A stretch of 64,000 nucleotides of DNA from Pocillopora verrucosa (lineage: Eukaryota; Cnidaria; Anthozoa; Scleractinia; Pocilloporidae): contig NC_089321.1 in assembly GCF_036669915.1 (NCBI RefSeq), positions 10,788,914-10,852,913 on the forward strand, written 5' to 3'. A model generated the notes under the pieces. The model was not told where the DNA came from and searched no databases. It saw nothing but the letters and a program-made list of their open reading frames with translations. Both the position numbers and the translations under genes were made by a program. Shown here piece by piece: positions 10,997-23,563 of this stretch (its first letter is position 1; each line of letters opens with the position of its first letter).

Positions 10997-13900
10997 ATGA
11001 TGGGACTTTCAAACACAAGAGAGGTCAGCTTTGATCTTCTAATGAGAATAGCTCTCTTGACCATTATCCTCTGCGGAAAGTCTCACGGTTTTCAAAGGCA
11101 AGTAAGACGTACTTGGATTTCTAACAAACATCCTCACTGTGTAATAAGCAATTACTACCGAGATTAATTATTAATACCTGACTTTACAGCCATGGTTACT
11201 CGAACTGTTAGAATGAGCTCGTTTTTCTTTAATTCGGAAGGGAGGAGAGGAAAGGTAAAACCACGGAATAGAAGGTGGGGGAGGGGGGGGGGAATTGTGG
11301 AATTTTGCTTTCCTATACAGGAAGACTCTGTAAATGTAGTAACAGTTTTATTGCAAGGTATTTGAATGAGTTGACCGGTCAATGGGTGCAACCCGTTATC
11401 AAATTAATTTCTCGCCGTTTTCGCTCATCTTGTGAATCATTTTTACGCAGGACTGAATCTTTTGCTTCTACTGACCAGCAGTTAGCGAAGGACCTACGAC
11501 ATTTACTGAATAATTATGATTCTCGAATCAGGCCAAATTACACAGGTAAACACTTAAACTACTTTTTTTCTGTTAATTCTAAGGCTTCAATACTTTGCCT
11601 ATATTTTCATTCGATGATTGAGAGATGCCTAGCTTAAGGTAATAGTGGCTGAACTTCAAATCTGAACGAAGAGGTCGGTGAAATCAAGTCACATTAGTGG
11701 TTATTGAATTGTTTTCTTCATAAAGATTGTTTACACGTTCAAAAAATCTGCGGCAGAGTAATATTTCATCTGGAAGAGGTAGAAATTTTGCTACTTTAAA
11801 CGAAAATCAAAATAAAAACTTAAGTTAATATTTTCAAGTTTTTTTAAAGATAGATTTTAAAAGCCAAACAACAACAAAATTTACCCGTGATCGCGTTAAC
11901 GTTTCTATCAATCCTGAGTAAATTCGACATAAAAATAGCACCAGTTATACTCCTCATGGTTTTACAAAAGGTTCAGAAAAGGCAGTGAGGGAATGTTCAA
12001 ACAGGTCTTTATCCGCTCGCGTAAAACATGGTTTTACGTACCTTTCGAAAGGGTAGACATTGTAATAAAGACACAGATTATCCGTGATTCGGTGCAACCC
12101 AAACAGCTTGCTGTTCATTTCGCCTCAGTTGGGTTGACTTTCATTTTGTTGCAGGTCGTCCAGTTGAAATCCTTGTTGATTTCTCGGTGGCGTCCTTTGC
12201 AAATATCAGAGAAGTGGAAATGGTAAGTATGCAGTCCGCGGAATTTTATGGTATCGAGCGATTTACTATAGTACCTGAACAGCTGCCTGTCTTTACCTTT
12301 TCGCCTCTTAAAATTCTCAAATTGACCTTAATTGGTATTAAACAGAGAATCATTCTCCTGGAATACCAAGAAAATATACAAGAATATATGAAAATAAAGG
12401 AGACACTCGCCATGTTTCGAGATTTTTAAGGGTAACCTAACATTTTGAAATTAAACCTTAAATCTGAGATGCGAAAATTTTGGCCACGTCTTCACTACAA
12501 GTACGAGAGGATATTAACTAATAATACAAAAATCAAAAGAAAAAAACAAACAAACAAAGCAAAAAACCTTAAATGAACATTTTGGGAGGTGCCACTATGG
12601 AAGTCGAGCTTCTTAAAACATTCCTTCTGGTATGTGGAAAGGATTCTCAACTGAAATCGTTTCTCTCAGCCATCAAACGTCTCTATGAACTTGCTGATAA
12701 TTGGAACGGATTCGAAATCTAAAAGCACAGGCCAAATTAAAGTTTTCTATTAAACATAGAAGCACTGGTGGTTCAGTGGTAGAATTCTCGCCTGCCACGC
12801 GGGAGGCCCGGGTTCGATTCCCGGCCAGTGCAAAATTTTGTAGTCAGTCAGAAGGTATTATTGCGGTCGAATTTTAGTTCCTGTTTTTCGAAAAAAATTT
12901 TCTATTTCATAACCCTTGAGTGATCTATGTCGAGGAGGTCAGAGCTACAAACCTTTCCAAAAAATCTTTGCAGGTCATTGTAAAAGACCTGTCGTATCTG
13001 TACATATTGAACAGCCACGGGCAAACTTTCAGCCAAGTTTTTGCTACTGTTTACTATTTATATGGTAACTGGGAAGGAAGAAGTGTGAGGGAAACGTGTT
13101 TTTCGAAACCACAACAAAGTTTCGAGCCATGGGCTTTAACTTTACGTCTGCTTGGTTGAGGGAAGCACAAGTTTTTGTCTTCAGATCACGCTCGTGTAAA
13201 AGGTTAAAACTAAATAACACAATCCAGGACAGATGTCCACACTCAATATTACATTTTATTTAATATGATGCTGTGTCTTCAGGAATTTGGACTGGACATG
13301 TTCTTCCGCCAACGTTGGCAAGACAAGAGGCTCAGTCATAATATGACAACGATGATGACCCTTACAATGGGGACGAAACACCCAGCAGACTACATCTGGG
13401 TTCCAGACACAATGTTTGTAGACGCTACTAAATCTTACATGCACAATGTCCTTGCTACAAATCACAAAGTGGATATTTCTGCAAAAGGAGAGGTAAACTG
13501 GGGAACAAGGTATGTCCTGTGTAACTTTACATGAATATGCCTCTTTTCAAGAGCGAGAGCTACTAGGTTCCTTCTTGGGCATATTTCAGTTCCAGAATCG
13601 ACGTCTTTTGTGCCTCCACACCTTTACAATACGAACTGAAATGTTGAAAAAAGAATGAAAAGAAAAAGGACTGTCTATGGAGACGCATTGACTTAGCGGT
13701 TAACACGTTGGACTCTAGGCCGAGAAGTCCTGGTTCGAGACTTAGTCACTGTACTTCCGAAGTGCTTCTCTTTTATTTGGAGTATAAATGGTCATAAATG
13801 GATTCACTAACGAACTGTCATGGAAAGCTGACGAAATACCTGGGGGAACCTGCCATGAACTAGCATCTCATCTAAGGGGGAGATATAACACTTCCAGTGA

Positions 13901-16254
13901 CCTTATGTTACGGACCTTATGCCACGGAAACCGGGTGAAGCTAATATGATCATGAACCAAAAAATGTATCCATCGCCATTCAAAGCAGGTTTTTCGAACT
14001 GGGCAAGAATGGTGGCCCCTCTGTCTTTATTGAAATTTTCTTGTTTAGCGGTTGGATGGAATAAGTTGTTCTCATTCAGTGAAAGCTACTAGGTACCCAA
14101 TCGAATCCCACCACCTGGCATGGAAATATGACAAAGATGACAGATCTGACGCTTTTCTTGTCCTCTTTTATTTCAGAGCAACTCTGACAGCAAGGTGCCA
14201 CATGAATTTCCGTACATTTCCCATGGATGAACAAACTTGCTCCCTAAGTATTGTGAGCTGTAAGTGCTCCACAGTTTTTACAATTATTGGTAGTGTGCGT
14301 GACTGACAAGAAAACAGGAGTAGATTGGAACGCGAGGACCCCCATGATGGGGTGAATTTTCCCCACCTTTCCCATCGAACCAAATTGGACAGAAAACCTG
14401 AAATTACGTAAAATTGGTGGTTTGACTCAGTAACATCGTTTTGTTTTTGTTTTTGTTTTTGTTTTTTTGTTTTTCCTTTTTTCTTCGATGCTACCTCACT
14501 AGATATCGTAGACTGTGGAATATGAGCTTCAAACCTTTCTGAAATGAAAACGGATCAGGCTACGAACAAGGACGTCTTTCCGTATAATAATAATTTTCAT
14601 AACTAAATGCATTTTTACAGATGCCTATCCTACGAACCATCTAATTTTCACCTGGAAGTCCAACCCAGGGGTCATTGTCTTGGACAAGGAAATGGCGCAG
14701 TTTTACATGACGAACATGACTACTGCTGAACAACGAGTCCAATATGTTGCTGGTAAGTCAAGTCATTAGGCACATCGAAGCCGTTCGGGTGTGCATGCGC
14801 GCTCGTCGCCGGTGTTTGCTCCCTTTCAAAGCTTTTTTTGTAACTTACACAAAACTTTAGGAAAATCCGAAAATAAACCTGTGGTGGTATATTATCATGG
14901 AGCATTTCTAAATTTATAGGAATATTTCCATCTCGACGTTCTAACATACATCTCATCCAGTGAATGGTTTTTCGTAAGCAACATGAAACAGGGGGAGTTT
15001 TAGAACTCGGCTTCACACATAAGAATGCCAGGATATAGTCATTATTACCGGGTGGCCGGTAAGGCGAAACTTAGTTTAGTTTTGTTAAAATAACGCTAAA
15101 GAAACCGCAACAGACAAAGTAAGACATCACATAAAAAACAGGTAAAATGTGCGAAGCCCGGGAAAACGCGATTGACTCACGAGTCGCAATTGGTTTTACT
15201 CGTTCTTAATCCGATTGGTCGAGAAGGTAGAGCAAGAAGTTTAGACCAATCGTAGAGAGAGAAGCAATCTTGACCTACTTTTCTCCCTTGACAAGTTATC
15301 TAATTTCATGAATTCATTCTTCTATTCCAACCAGGGGAGTATTCAGTTCTTCAGGCGACTTTCACATTTAAAAGAAGGATGGGTTTTTACTTGATACAGA
15401 TTTACGTCCCTTGTATAGCAGTGGTGTTTGTGGCCTGGATGTCCCTGTTCGTCGACAGCAAAGCCACCCCCGCCCGGGTGGGGTTGTGTATTACAACTCT
15501 TTTGACAGTCGCTACCATCTGGGGCTCTGTCAACTCCACTATGCCAAGAGTTTCGTATGTGAAAGCTATCGACATTTATCTCATGACATCTTTCTTCTTC
15601 GTTCTGTGCACCATGTTGGAGTACATTATCTTGATACACAAGGGAAGGGCAAAGGTATTGAAAAGGCACTCATACTAAGCTTGTAAATTCGTGTAATTAT
15701 ATTAAACTGCACGTGCTTACTTCGTTTTACTACTGCGCACGTTGATGGCATGAATGTGCGCGATAGATCATAACATAAGGAATTTCTTTAAGCACCGCGT
15801 TAATATCTTATAGACAATTATTTCTTACGTCAGGTGTGCGTTCATTGAGATTTGAAGCGTCTAATAGGTTTGGAGAGCACTCATATAAATCTTTCAACTC
15901 TAGAAGGTTAGCGTGTTATTATCGAAAGTAAAGTTTTGCATTGAAATTTTCTCTATCTGATATTTCCAGAGGAGTATTTTATTGCTCAAGGCACCATTTC
16001 TACAGAAGGATAATCTGCAAGAAACTTACTGCAATTTGACAAGCGATTACTCGTGCTATAGAGGTGGGCTGTATTCGATGGAAGAAGCACAGACTCACTC
16101 GCCATGCAAAGAGTCTCCAAAGGATACTTCATCGCCACCAGACAGCAAAGAAATCAATTCCAAAGACGTGGAAATTATAGCGAGGATAGCTTTCGTCATT
16201 GCTTTCACAATTTTTAATCTGGTTTATTGGATTGTCCTGGTGTATTTTGTATGA
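10997..16254 (+). CDS. Cys-loop ligand-gated anion channel subunit (GABA-A/glycine receptor type)
   Basis: Subunit of a pentameric plasma-membrane chloride channel. Exons: 10997-11097, 11451-11545, 12155-12222, 13283-13509, 14177-14259, 14621-14752, 15335-15654, 15970-16254; total 1311 nt, 436 residues, all phases matching. The third (68 bp) and fifth (83 bp) exons have the sizes I recall for vertebrate GABA-A/glycine receptor genes. Residues 1-33 include a signal peptide ([11 protein letters not shown]). The Cys-loop is C171-x13-C185 with [10 protein letters not shown]1 starts at about 251, the TM2 border carries PAR (281-283), the mark of anion-selective channels, TM3 is about 313-336 and TM4 (412-436) ends the protein. 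The extra loop-C cysteine pair of true glycine receptors is absent, which favours a GABA-A-like subunit; the ligand is unknown. The exon 1-2 junction can also be spliced as 10997-11101 to 11479, GT-AG, in frame (428 residues). Confidence 0.92.
12762..12832 (+). tRNA. tRNA-Gly (anticodon GCC)
   Basis: A 71-nt cloverleaf. The acceptor stem GCACTGG pairs with CCAGTGC. The D-arm A-box is TGGTTCAGTGG, the anticodon GCC is at 12794-12796, and the T-arm/B-box is GGTTCGATTCC. A four-T stretch at 12836-12839 can stop RNA polymerase III. It differs from the usual metazoan tRNA-Gly(GCC) mainly by compensating changes in the acceptor stem, so it should fold. It sits in the third intron of the anion-channel gene, on the same strand. 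Confidence 0.95.
13680..13945 (+). repeat. tRNA-derived SINE, copy 1
   Basis: The head has an A-box-like TGACTTAGCGG (13689-13699) and a B-box-like GGTTCGAGACT (13732-13742). The body (gacgaaatacc, aacctgccatgaactagcat, ctcatct) is shared in reverse complement with the copies near 17370-17640, 22100 and 31480-31680. It lies in the fourth intron of the anion-channel gene. Confidence 0.7.
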
Positions 16255-19200
16255 GTGGAGAACAAGTTTTCATGCCTTGGAAGTAAGGGCTTGGTTTGCG
16301 GATAGAAATCTTCTCTTTTATCACTTTTAACAGCTCACACTTACCGACCAATTTTTCACGCGCAAAGAAATATTCGGAGTCACCCCAGCCATAGCAATAT
16401 ATTGAAAGTGTAAAAAGAAAGGAAGCCTGAAAAACAAACCAACAAAAGATCGGTCTTTGTCTATGATCGTACATCTCCCGAAATATCCGACTTCAGAGAG
16501 GAAACCACCAGAGAGGTAGCTGTGTCAGAACTTCAAAGATATCTTCGGAACTTCCTCGGGCTTCTTCGGAAAGGATCGGGTTGTATCAAATCAACTTAAA
16601 ATGAGCTAATGAAGATAAGCAAATCATTCCTATAACTGTATAAATGTGTAATAACTAGGTCACTAAGCTGAGTGAACGGTGGCTTGACGTATATGTAGGC
16701 CTCGCGGAATGTTAAGCTCTTAAGTCGTGCTAGTAAAACTTTTTAAGATATCATTTGACTATGACTTATTTCGCTTTTGTAACGTGAAGGTTTAGTAAAA
16801 TTTTCTCTACCATGGTGAGATAAAGACTTTTTCAACCCCTAATTTCGATGAACCGCTGAAAAAAGAAAGGTTTCGGCGCAGATATGACTACTGTGGCCTG
16901 CGCGAATGATTTAGGCCCACACACGCAAGGAGAAAGCCACGCGAGCACGCGCTTAGCGTATCTGCTTTTTCGCGTGCACGTCTTACTCGCGCTGTCTCCG
17001 AGTTCCCGGAGCGCAGGCTATGGCAATAGAACAATTCATGTTAAATTGGAAGCTTCTATATATACGTCCCTAGTATAAAATATTGATGTTTAGAATATCT
17101 TCATATTATTTCTAGAATTTTATTATTGTTTTACTGTAGTAGAAATAAAAAAGTAAATAAAAATAGCCTTTTGAAAAAAATTAGCTCTTCCAGCTAACCA
17201 TAACTTGTTTGAAAGTTAGCGTAAATGTAATTCAGGCAGGAAGCGTGACATTCGAAATCATCATGTTTCCAAGTGGTTACCACCTGACATAAGTTAGTTA
17301 AGTCCGTATTTGAGTTACGTGACCCACCCAGTCAGAGCTTATCTTGATTTCTATGGCGACTAACAGTATTACTACTCCCCTCTGGATGGGATGTCAGTCC
17401 AACGCAAGGTAACCTCCCAACATTTCGCCAGGCTTTCCTGATAATTTGCCGGTACTCGTACCGAACACGCACCCGTACCGTGCCTCTCTCCTGGGTGAGT
17501 GCACTGTGAGAACAAAATGTCTTTCCCAAGAACTCGACAAAATGACCCGGTCAATTCTCAAACCAGAATCTCTCAACCAAGAGCCCAGCGCACTGACCAT
17601 CACCCAAAATGAGGTACTAAAACAAAATATGGAGATGCATCAAATAAATACTTGACCATTCGATTTTTTATTCAGATAAAAAGTACTGGTCGACTTGTCG
17701 TTCTGAAGAATGCAGTCAGTGTAATGCACTCGTGCGTTTGGCTGGTAGTACTGCATAGAGCATCGCGCCCTTCCCTATCTGTTGTATTTCTATTTCCCTT
17801 CGAAACATTTTTTTAAAAAATTTTTTAAAATGATAAATTAGTGAGCAGCACTGCATGAACTAAAATAGCTAAAACTTGTTTTTGGGGACATACCGCAGAC
17901 CGCTAGCAACGCAGGCTAACGCTGCGAATACCTAACGCCTGCTTCACACCATCCGTTACAGTCGAAAATAGATGGTAAAAAAGCTTATTTACTCTACTTG
18001 GAGTCTGCTATTGTCAGAAGAACTGCGTTGGAGATTTAAACAAGGTGTAACTTTTTAAGTTCGTGCCTCATCCATGACACAAGACGAAATACCGTGGTGA
18101 GTCTCATGACAAACAACTACAAGTTTGGCACATGACAGCTGACCCCTTAAAGACTTACCGAAGACTCACCGAGGGCTTCCCGAGCTCCGGGTAAAGATCG
18201 AAAGAAGGAAGAGCATATATATCGTCAGTTTCTATAGACAAGAAGTGAGTATGGCATCTTTCCCACCGTTTACAGAATATATGCGGAAAATTTTTCTAAA
18301 CATTTATTTGGACAACTACCAAATACCTGGTGGATTAAGCCTCCCCCTGCGGTTTTTCCCCCCGGCTGTCGTTGTGTTTATTTCCAAGTTTTAAAGTAGC
18401 ACATAATTTCATCAAAATATCAAGCGTATTGAGACAGATTTAACTTGATGTTTAGCTTTCACGGTCTGATTATTTTTAAATCAAGAGCAAATTTAACCTA
18501 CGCCAAACAAAAAAAATATGTCAACGCAATCTTAGGTAAGGACATTCTCGCAAACTCCTGGCTGCCCTTTGAAACGTAACTGTTCCTTCGGGAAAACTAT
18601 CCAAGTCCGATAGCCTGGAACTACAAACTGGGAAATTTCCCTCCCTCGGGTCCCCACGGGAGTTTGGCCGTGCAAAGAATCATTTTAATTGAATACCCAC
18701 CGTTGAGAGCTTATACATAGCGAAAGTGATGGTTATAAATTCCAAAGGTTTATTAGCCTCCGAATTTATCGAAAAAATTGCGATTAAAATTTCCTCAACC
18801 ATGCTGAAAAGCCGAAGTCTCTTTTTTTATCCGCTCTCCCCCCGCTCTTCCCCCTCCCCCCCCCCCAGTCTGGGGGCCGCCCCTTTGTGATAAATCCAGT
18901 GTCTTATAGCGTCACAGGATATGAATGTGTGAGGGAAGCTCCCGACACTAAGATTTCAACGGAATTGTCTTAAACACCTGCCAGTCACGTACTAAGCGAC
19001 TAGTTTTCCTTTAACTGCTATGAATTTGCTAGATCTCCATCATTCATCAAACAGAATGAAAAGTGCAATAACGCAAGTGAAAGGTAAGAATATTTCAAGA
19101 TGGCGGTTGTTTTTTCGAAGCCTCGTTCGTCGGTCGGTTAGCTCGTAAAGACTTTTTACTTCCACTTTACCGAAACTCAATTACTTAGACAAAGTTACTA

Positions 19201-20620
19201 CTTGGTTTTCTTTTCTATGTTTTGAATGCCATGCAAACGAAAATAACTGAAAAATATTTCAGCAATGCTTTAGCTTAAATAAGCTCAAGCTCAAATTTAA
19301 TCTTAAGAATGCTCTTTGTCAATCGCGGTGATGATGTTGTCCCTAGTAACTGCTGCGTCAGTGTAAAAAGTTTGAATAGATAAGTTATCATCCAACTTAA
19401 AGATATGTTTGACAAACTGAGGTGGAATTTTTCACTCAGTCATCGCATACCCTATAATAATAAACGTTTAATGTAATTCGACTGCTTATCAGAGTTTCAG
19501 AACCCTTCTCAACGTTAAATTAGGAACAGGAATACGTCTTTTCAATTTGAGCATAATTGGATCAATTCTATGAATTTAAGTCATAGAATGAAAACCTGTA
19601 ATTGCCTTGGCAAAACGTAAAAGCTAAGATTTCAATATTTTACGGTAAAAGTAACATGATTAGTTTATGATACTTACTACTCGTAGTCCCTCTATCGAGG
19701 ATCTTGAACAAAAAATTATTAAAGAAGGGACGACTTCTTCTCAATTTCATACAAGTCAGCCAACCTAATTGCATGACCAGAACAAGCAATGCCCTCATAT
19801 CAGTGGGAACTGACAGACTGAAAGAATTATTGATATTGTTAAAATTACTGGGTATTTCAGTTTTACATATATCCTGTGACTCATCCCTTGGTCGAACTGG
19901 CATGTTAGGGGTAAAAAAAGTGTCTGAGTTATATTCCCAGAACTACCATGGCAGGAAAAAGAAAGAGATCAAATGAATCTACTAACAGAGGTCTTTGCTC
20001 TCCTACAATTCACATTATTGATGCTTTAGCAAACTTTTTAAAATAATTTCACTAACCAGCCATAGTTTGCAACTTTTGAAGATTTCACCGTTTTCACTGG
20101 AGCCGTGCTAGTCCTCTAGATAGTTGTGTCTGCACTCTCACAAATATAATAAAATTTGTGATTTTCATAGGTGAGTGCAGAGCAGGATGTTCGAGAGGAT
20201 ACTTAATGTAATTTCCTCTATGTGTGATGGTAGCAACTGCTGTCTTTATAACAGTTTACAAGTCATATTTGTCTGTAATAAATTGTTCTGGTTTTTATAA
20301 AATTTGGTAATGGTTGTGAATATTTTGGAAGGTTGCCCGTGGGTCATTGGTATATATAATTAGTCATTTTTATACTGAAATGTTGTCAACATGATGTCAT
20401 CATGAACTGTTTAAATATTTCAGTTTTTGTAAGACTCTGAAACAGGCATGATTCTGAAATATTTGATAAATGATCTTAATAACCACAGACCCTTTTGAAT
20501 TCAGCTAGACATACACTACACAGTGCATATGGTGAATATATTGAACCATTAGTGAGATCCTCAAGAAGTTTATTCTAAATTAACATATAATTGACATAGC
20601 AGTATTTTTATTTTAACACA
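16255..20620. other. intergenic stretch between channel and RING genes
   Basis: Contains one SINE (listed) and a C-rich tract near 18850-18866. An AATAAA at 17144-17149 could end the channel transcript, but it is 890 bases past the stop. The motif CAAGATGGCGG at 19095-19105 resembles a YY1-type promoter element and is the best guess for a transcription start serving the RING gene. I found no exon I can support there. Confidence 0.4.
17370..17640 (-). repeat. tRNA-derived SINE, copy 2 (inverted)
   Basis: Body motifs ctctggatgggatg, catttcgccaggctttcct and ctgggtgagtgcactgtgag, followed by a degenerate reversed tRNA head (B-box complement near 17555-17570, agcccagcgcactgacc at 17582-17598). 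Same family as 13680-13945 in the opposite orientation, and the most complete inverted copy here. Confidence 0.7.
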
Positions 20621-23292
20621 ATGGAGGTGATCATTAGAGTCAGTGAGGTAAGAATTTTTGATGCCGTTGGAATGGGGAATCCTCGGTATGTTGTTATTTG
20701 TCTTTTACCAAATAGCTTGATAGCAAACCAAACCATTTCAAGTCGTCACTTGTTACCACTTTTCTAAGTTCTCTCTTCTATGGATTCATTTGAATCTGTC
20801 ATTTGAAATGTTCCATACAACAGGATAAAAGTGTAAAGAAACAGAAATATTCCAAAGATTTGATCAAAAAATATCTCTGTGGGAAAATTCTCTCATTTGC
20901 AAAATATTGATTATTGTGTTTGTTTTATTTAATAAATCATATTTCTCTGTGAGAATATTAGATGAAATGGAAAACTGTTCTTTGCAGGTATTTAACCATC
21001 AACATAATTATATTAAACAACGTGGAAAGATGCTCTCCCCACTTCATGAACATCCCCTGGAGCAGGTCAATCCTATGGAAGTGTATAGACCATATGGAGG
21101 ACGGTGGAAGTGTGACAACTGCAATTCTGAGAGTGGTGGGATGAACCCTTTTCCCTTCCACTGTAGACTGTGTTCTTTCGACCTGTGCTATTCTTGTATG
21201 AACATACAGCATCAGGCAAGCAACTTGATCCACCAGCATCAGCTGTATTACATGGAGACCAGTCGACTATGTTATCAAAATCAGGGCGGAATTTGGCGGT
21301 GCGATGTTTGTAAAAAGACAAGTGATGCACTGAGAGAAACATTCTCATACCACTGCCCAAGTTGTGAGGACTTTGATGTTTGCCGCAGCTGTTATGAGCC
21401 TAAGAGGCATCCTATCCATATTCATGAGCTTAAAGTGGTTGACACGTCACTAATCTATTCTCAAACTGGTGGAAACTGGTTTTGTGACATCTGTGGGACC
21501 ACGAGTAGGCCATATGAAAAGTAAGTGAAATTTTCTTTTGTGATATCCCATATCAAGTCTTTATACCTCACTAAGAAAAGTGGTTGAGAAAGGGTATTGC
21601 ATTGATGTTTTGAGTAATGTTTTCCTTGTTTTCTTTCAGCTTCTCTCATCATTGTGGAGATTGTGAATTTGATGTGTGCCAAGAATGTTTTAGGCCGCAT
21701 ACTACACCTCTACATGAACACCCGCTATACAAGGCAGACTCACATCATGTGTATGCGCAATTCAGTGGTGGCTGGCGATGTGATCGTTGTGAATCCGTGC
21801 ACAATAACCCCACGGATAACAAACCATGGCATTGCCAAACATGCGAATTTGATCTTTGTCATGACTGTATGAGTACAGCAATTGAAGGTAAGAATTCATA
21901 TCCAGTAGGAACAGGTCAGAAACAATTTTACTGCCAGGCCTAGATGCCCTTATACAGGAAACAAGTGAATTTCTGCTTCAGTCAAATGGCTCTCACTGCT
22001 ACAGTAGAGCCTTTGTTATCATCCCAGTTGTAGCAGTATAGGATGATAGGGAGTAATTCTCCCCTCCCCTCCCCTCCCCTCCCTAACCCCCACCTCTGGA
22101 TGGGATGGCAGGCCAGTCCAGTCCAGGGTTATTTCTTTTCACTTAAAATCAGTTTGTATTTTCTCCATACTGTCCTTCATACAGTTCTTATGGTACTGAC
22201 AGGAGAATTTATTAAGTACCAATCAAGATCCTCAACACTGGGTGATCATGTGCTTTCTTCTCATTGCATTGATGTTTAATTCAGGGGTGATATGGTAGAG
22301 AGAAAATAGATGCAGGTCACTATAAGATGTCAAAGGGTTAAGTAGCCCCAGCATTTCAAAACAGAAGGTCCCCATGACATTTGCCAGGACTTGAAACATT
22401 CCTGTGTGGAGATAGGCATTGAAAGTCATACTGTGCATGTAACTTTTTCTCTGATTTTCCTCATGTCTTTTTCACTTGAGTTTTCTGACAATTTCTTTTT
22501 GCGTGTGGTTATTTAGCTGCCGATCAAACAGGCCCATCACCAGGACATGTAGGCAGAAATAGGGGATTTGCCCTGCTCAGAACAGGTTTGTATACACTCA
22601 GTTAGTATAACCTAACACCTGTGGTCCTATTGAAGTTCAAGTCAGACTTGTTTTGATGACTGTCTTTTGATGACTGTCTTCTAGGCAATGGCACATGTAC
22701 ATACTGAGACTTCCTTCAATTTCATGTCCTCATAACCAAGCGATTGATTTTGTTATGTCTCCCATACTGATTTCTGGTAATCAGTTATACTCCTGGCTCT
22801 AGAGAGGCATTATGAGGATGGAATGTCTTGCTCAAGAGCTCCAAACAGTACCTACTTAGGGTCTCCATCTGTCAAGCTGGGGGGTGACTTACCACTTCAC
22901 CTTTTTTCCTCCCACAGCCTAAATGTTCAGGAAATTTTGTATGTTTCATTCAAGATCATTAACTCATAAATCTACTTTTTGAAGGGCGGCAACCACAAGA
23001 GAACCCTTGGGTTGTTAGAAATCGCTTGACGCCAACACCAAACAGTGAGTCTGCCTCACCGTTACCATTTGTGACAGAGAAAGGCAACACTCTTGCTTCT
23101 CCAGAAGACACAGATGACAATTCCAAGTGCATCATTTGCATGGAACAACCCAAAAATGCTACAGTCATACATGGTGACACAGGACACTGCTGTTGTTGCT
23201 ATGCCTGTGCGCAAGTGCTCAAACAAAGGGGGGACCCTTGCCCGATTTGCAGGGCCCCTATTGATCATGTGATCAGGCAGTTTAATGCTTGA
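20621..23292 (+). CDS. putative E3 ubiquitin ligase: four zinc-binding repeats plus MDM2-type RING
   Basis: Probably transfers ubiquitin to partners bound by its N-terminal zinc modules; substrate unknown. Exons: 20621-20647, 20988-21520, 21640-21887, 22517-22585, 22985-23292 (1185 nt, 394 residues, phases match). The first exon (MEVIIRVSE) is the weakest call. Four units follow the pattern H-x-H-x-L ... GG-x-W-x-C-D-x-C ... C-x2-C-x-FD-x-C-x2-C, giving Cys/His clusters of DC1/ZZ-like spacing. The second repeat has an extra residue (CEDFDVC). A Ser/Pro-rich linker leads to a C-terminal RING: CIIC, then the HGDTGH pair of His ligands, YAC and CPIC, ending QFNA. The H-G-x-T-G-H spacing and the RING placed at the extreme C-terminus are as in MDM2/MDMX rather than in a common RING-HC. 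No p53-binding domain is seen, so this is not MDM2 itself. Confidence 0.88.
22056..22135 (-). repeat. CTCCC simple repeat joined to a SINE body fragment
   Basis: Five CTCCC units (about 22060-22085) run into cacctctggatgggatggca, which matches the body of the SINE copy at 17370-17640. Only about 50 bp of the SINE remain. It lies in the third intron of the RING gene. Confidence 0.55.
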
Positions 23293-23557
23293 GGTGAAGT
23301 ACCATGCAAGGTCAGCTGAAGAGTAACCTAAGTAGAAATACATTTTGATCATCAAATAACCACTTAGTGACAATAAGTCTTGGGGTTGTAGATGAAGATT
23401 AGTTTAATGCCATGTAACTGATATCATTTTATTTCATGTGTCACTTCTCATGTCTCTTTTCCTGATTAAAGCACCATGAAGGGTATATAAGACATTTCCT
23501 AGGTGCACATTTGAGAGAACCATCAAATAGCATTCCACCGAGTACAAGTAAACACAA

Positions 23558-23563
23558 AATAAA
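23558..23563 (+). promoter_or_regulatory. polyadenylation signal candidate for the RING gene
   Basis: AATAAA lies 266 bases after the stop codon and is the first such hexamer downstream. Confidence 0.5.

Noticed and set aside
13680..13750. A possible second tRNA gene in the channel introns
   Set aside because: A- and B-boxes are present but no full cloverleaf forms; it is a SINE head.
19640..19976. Overlapping ORFs of 87 and 90 codons on both strands
   Set aside because: Neither shows family motifs; no good splice sites join them to the RING gene.
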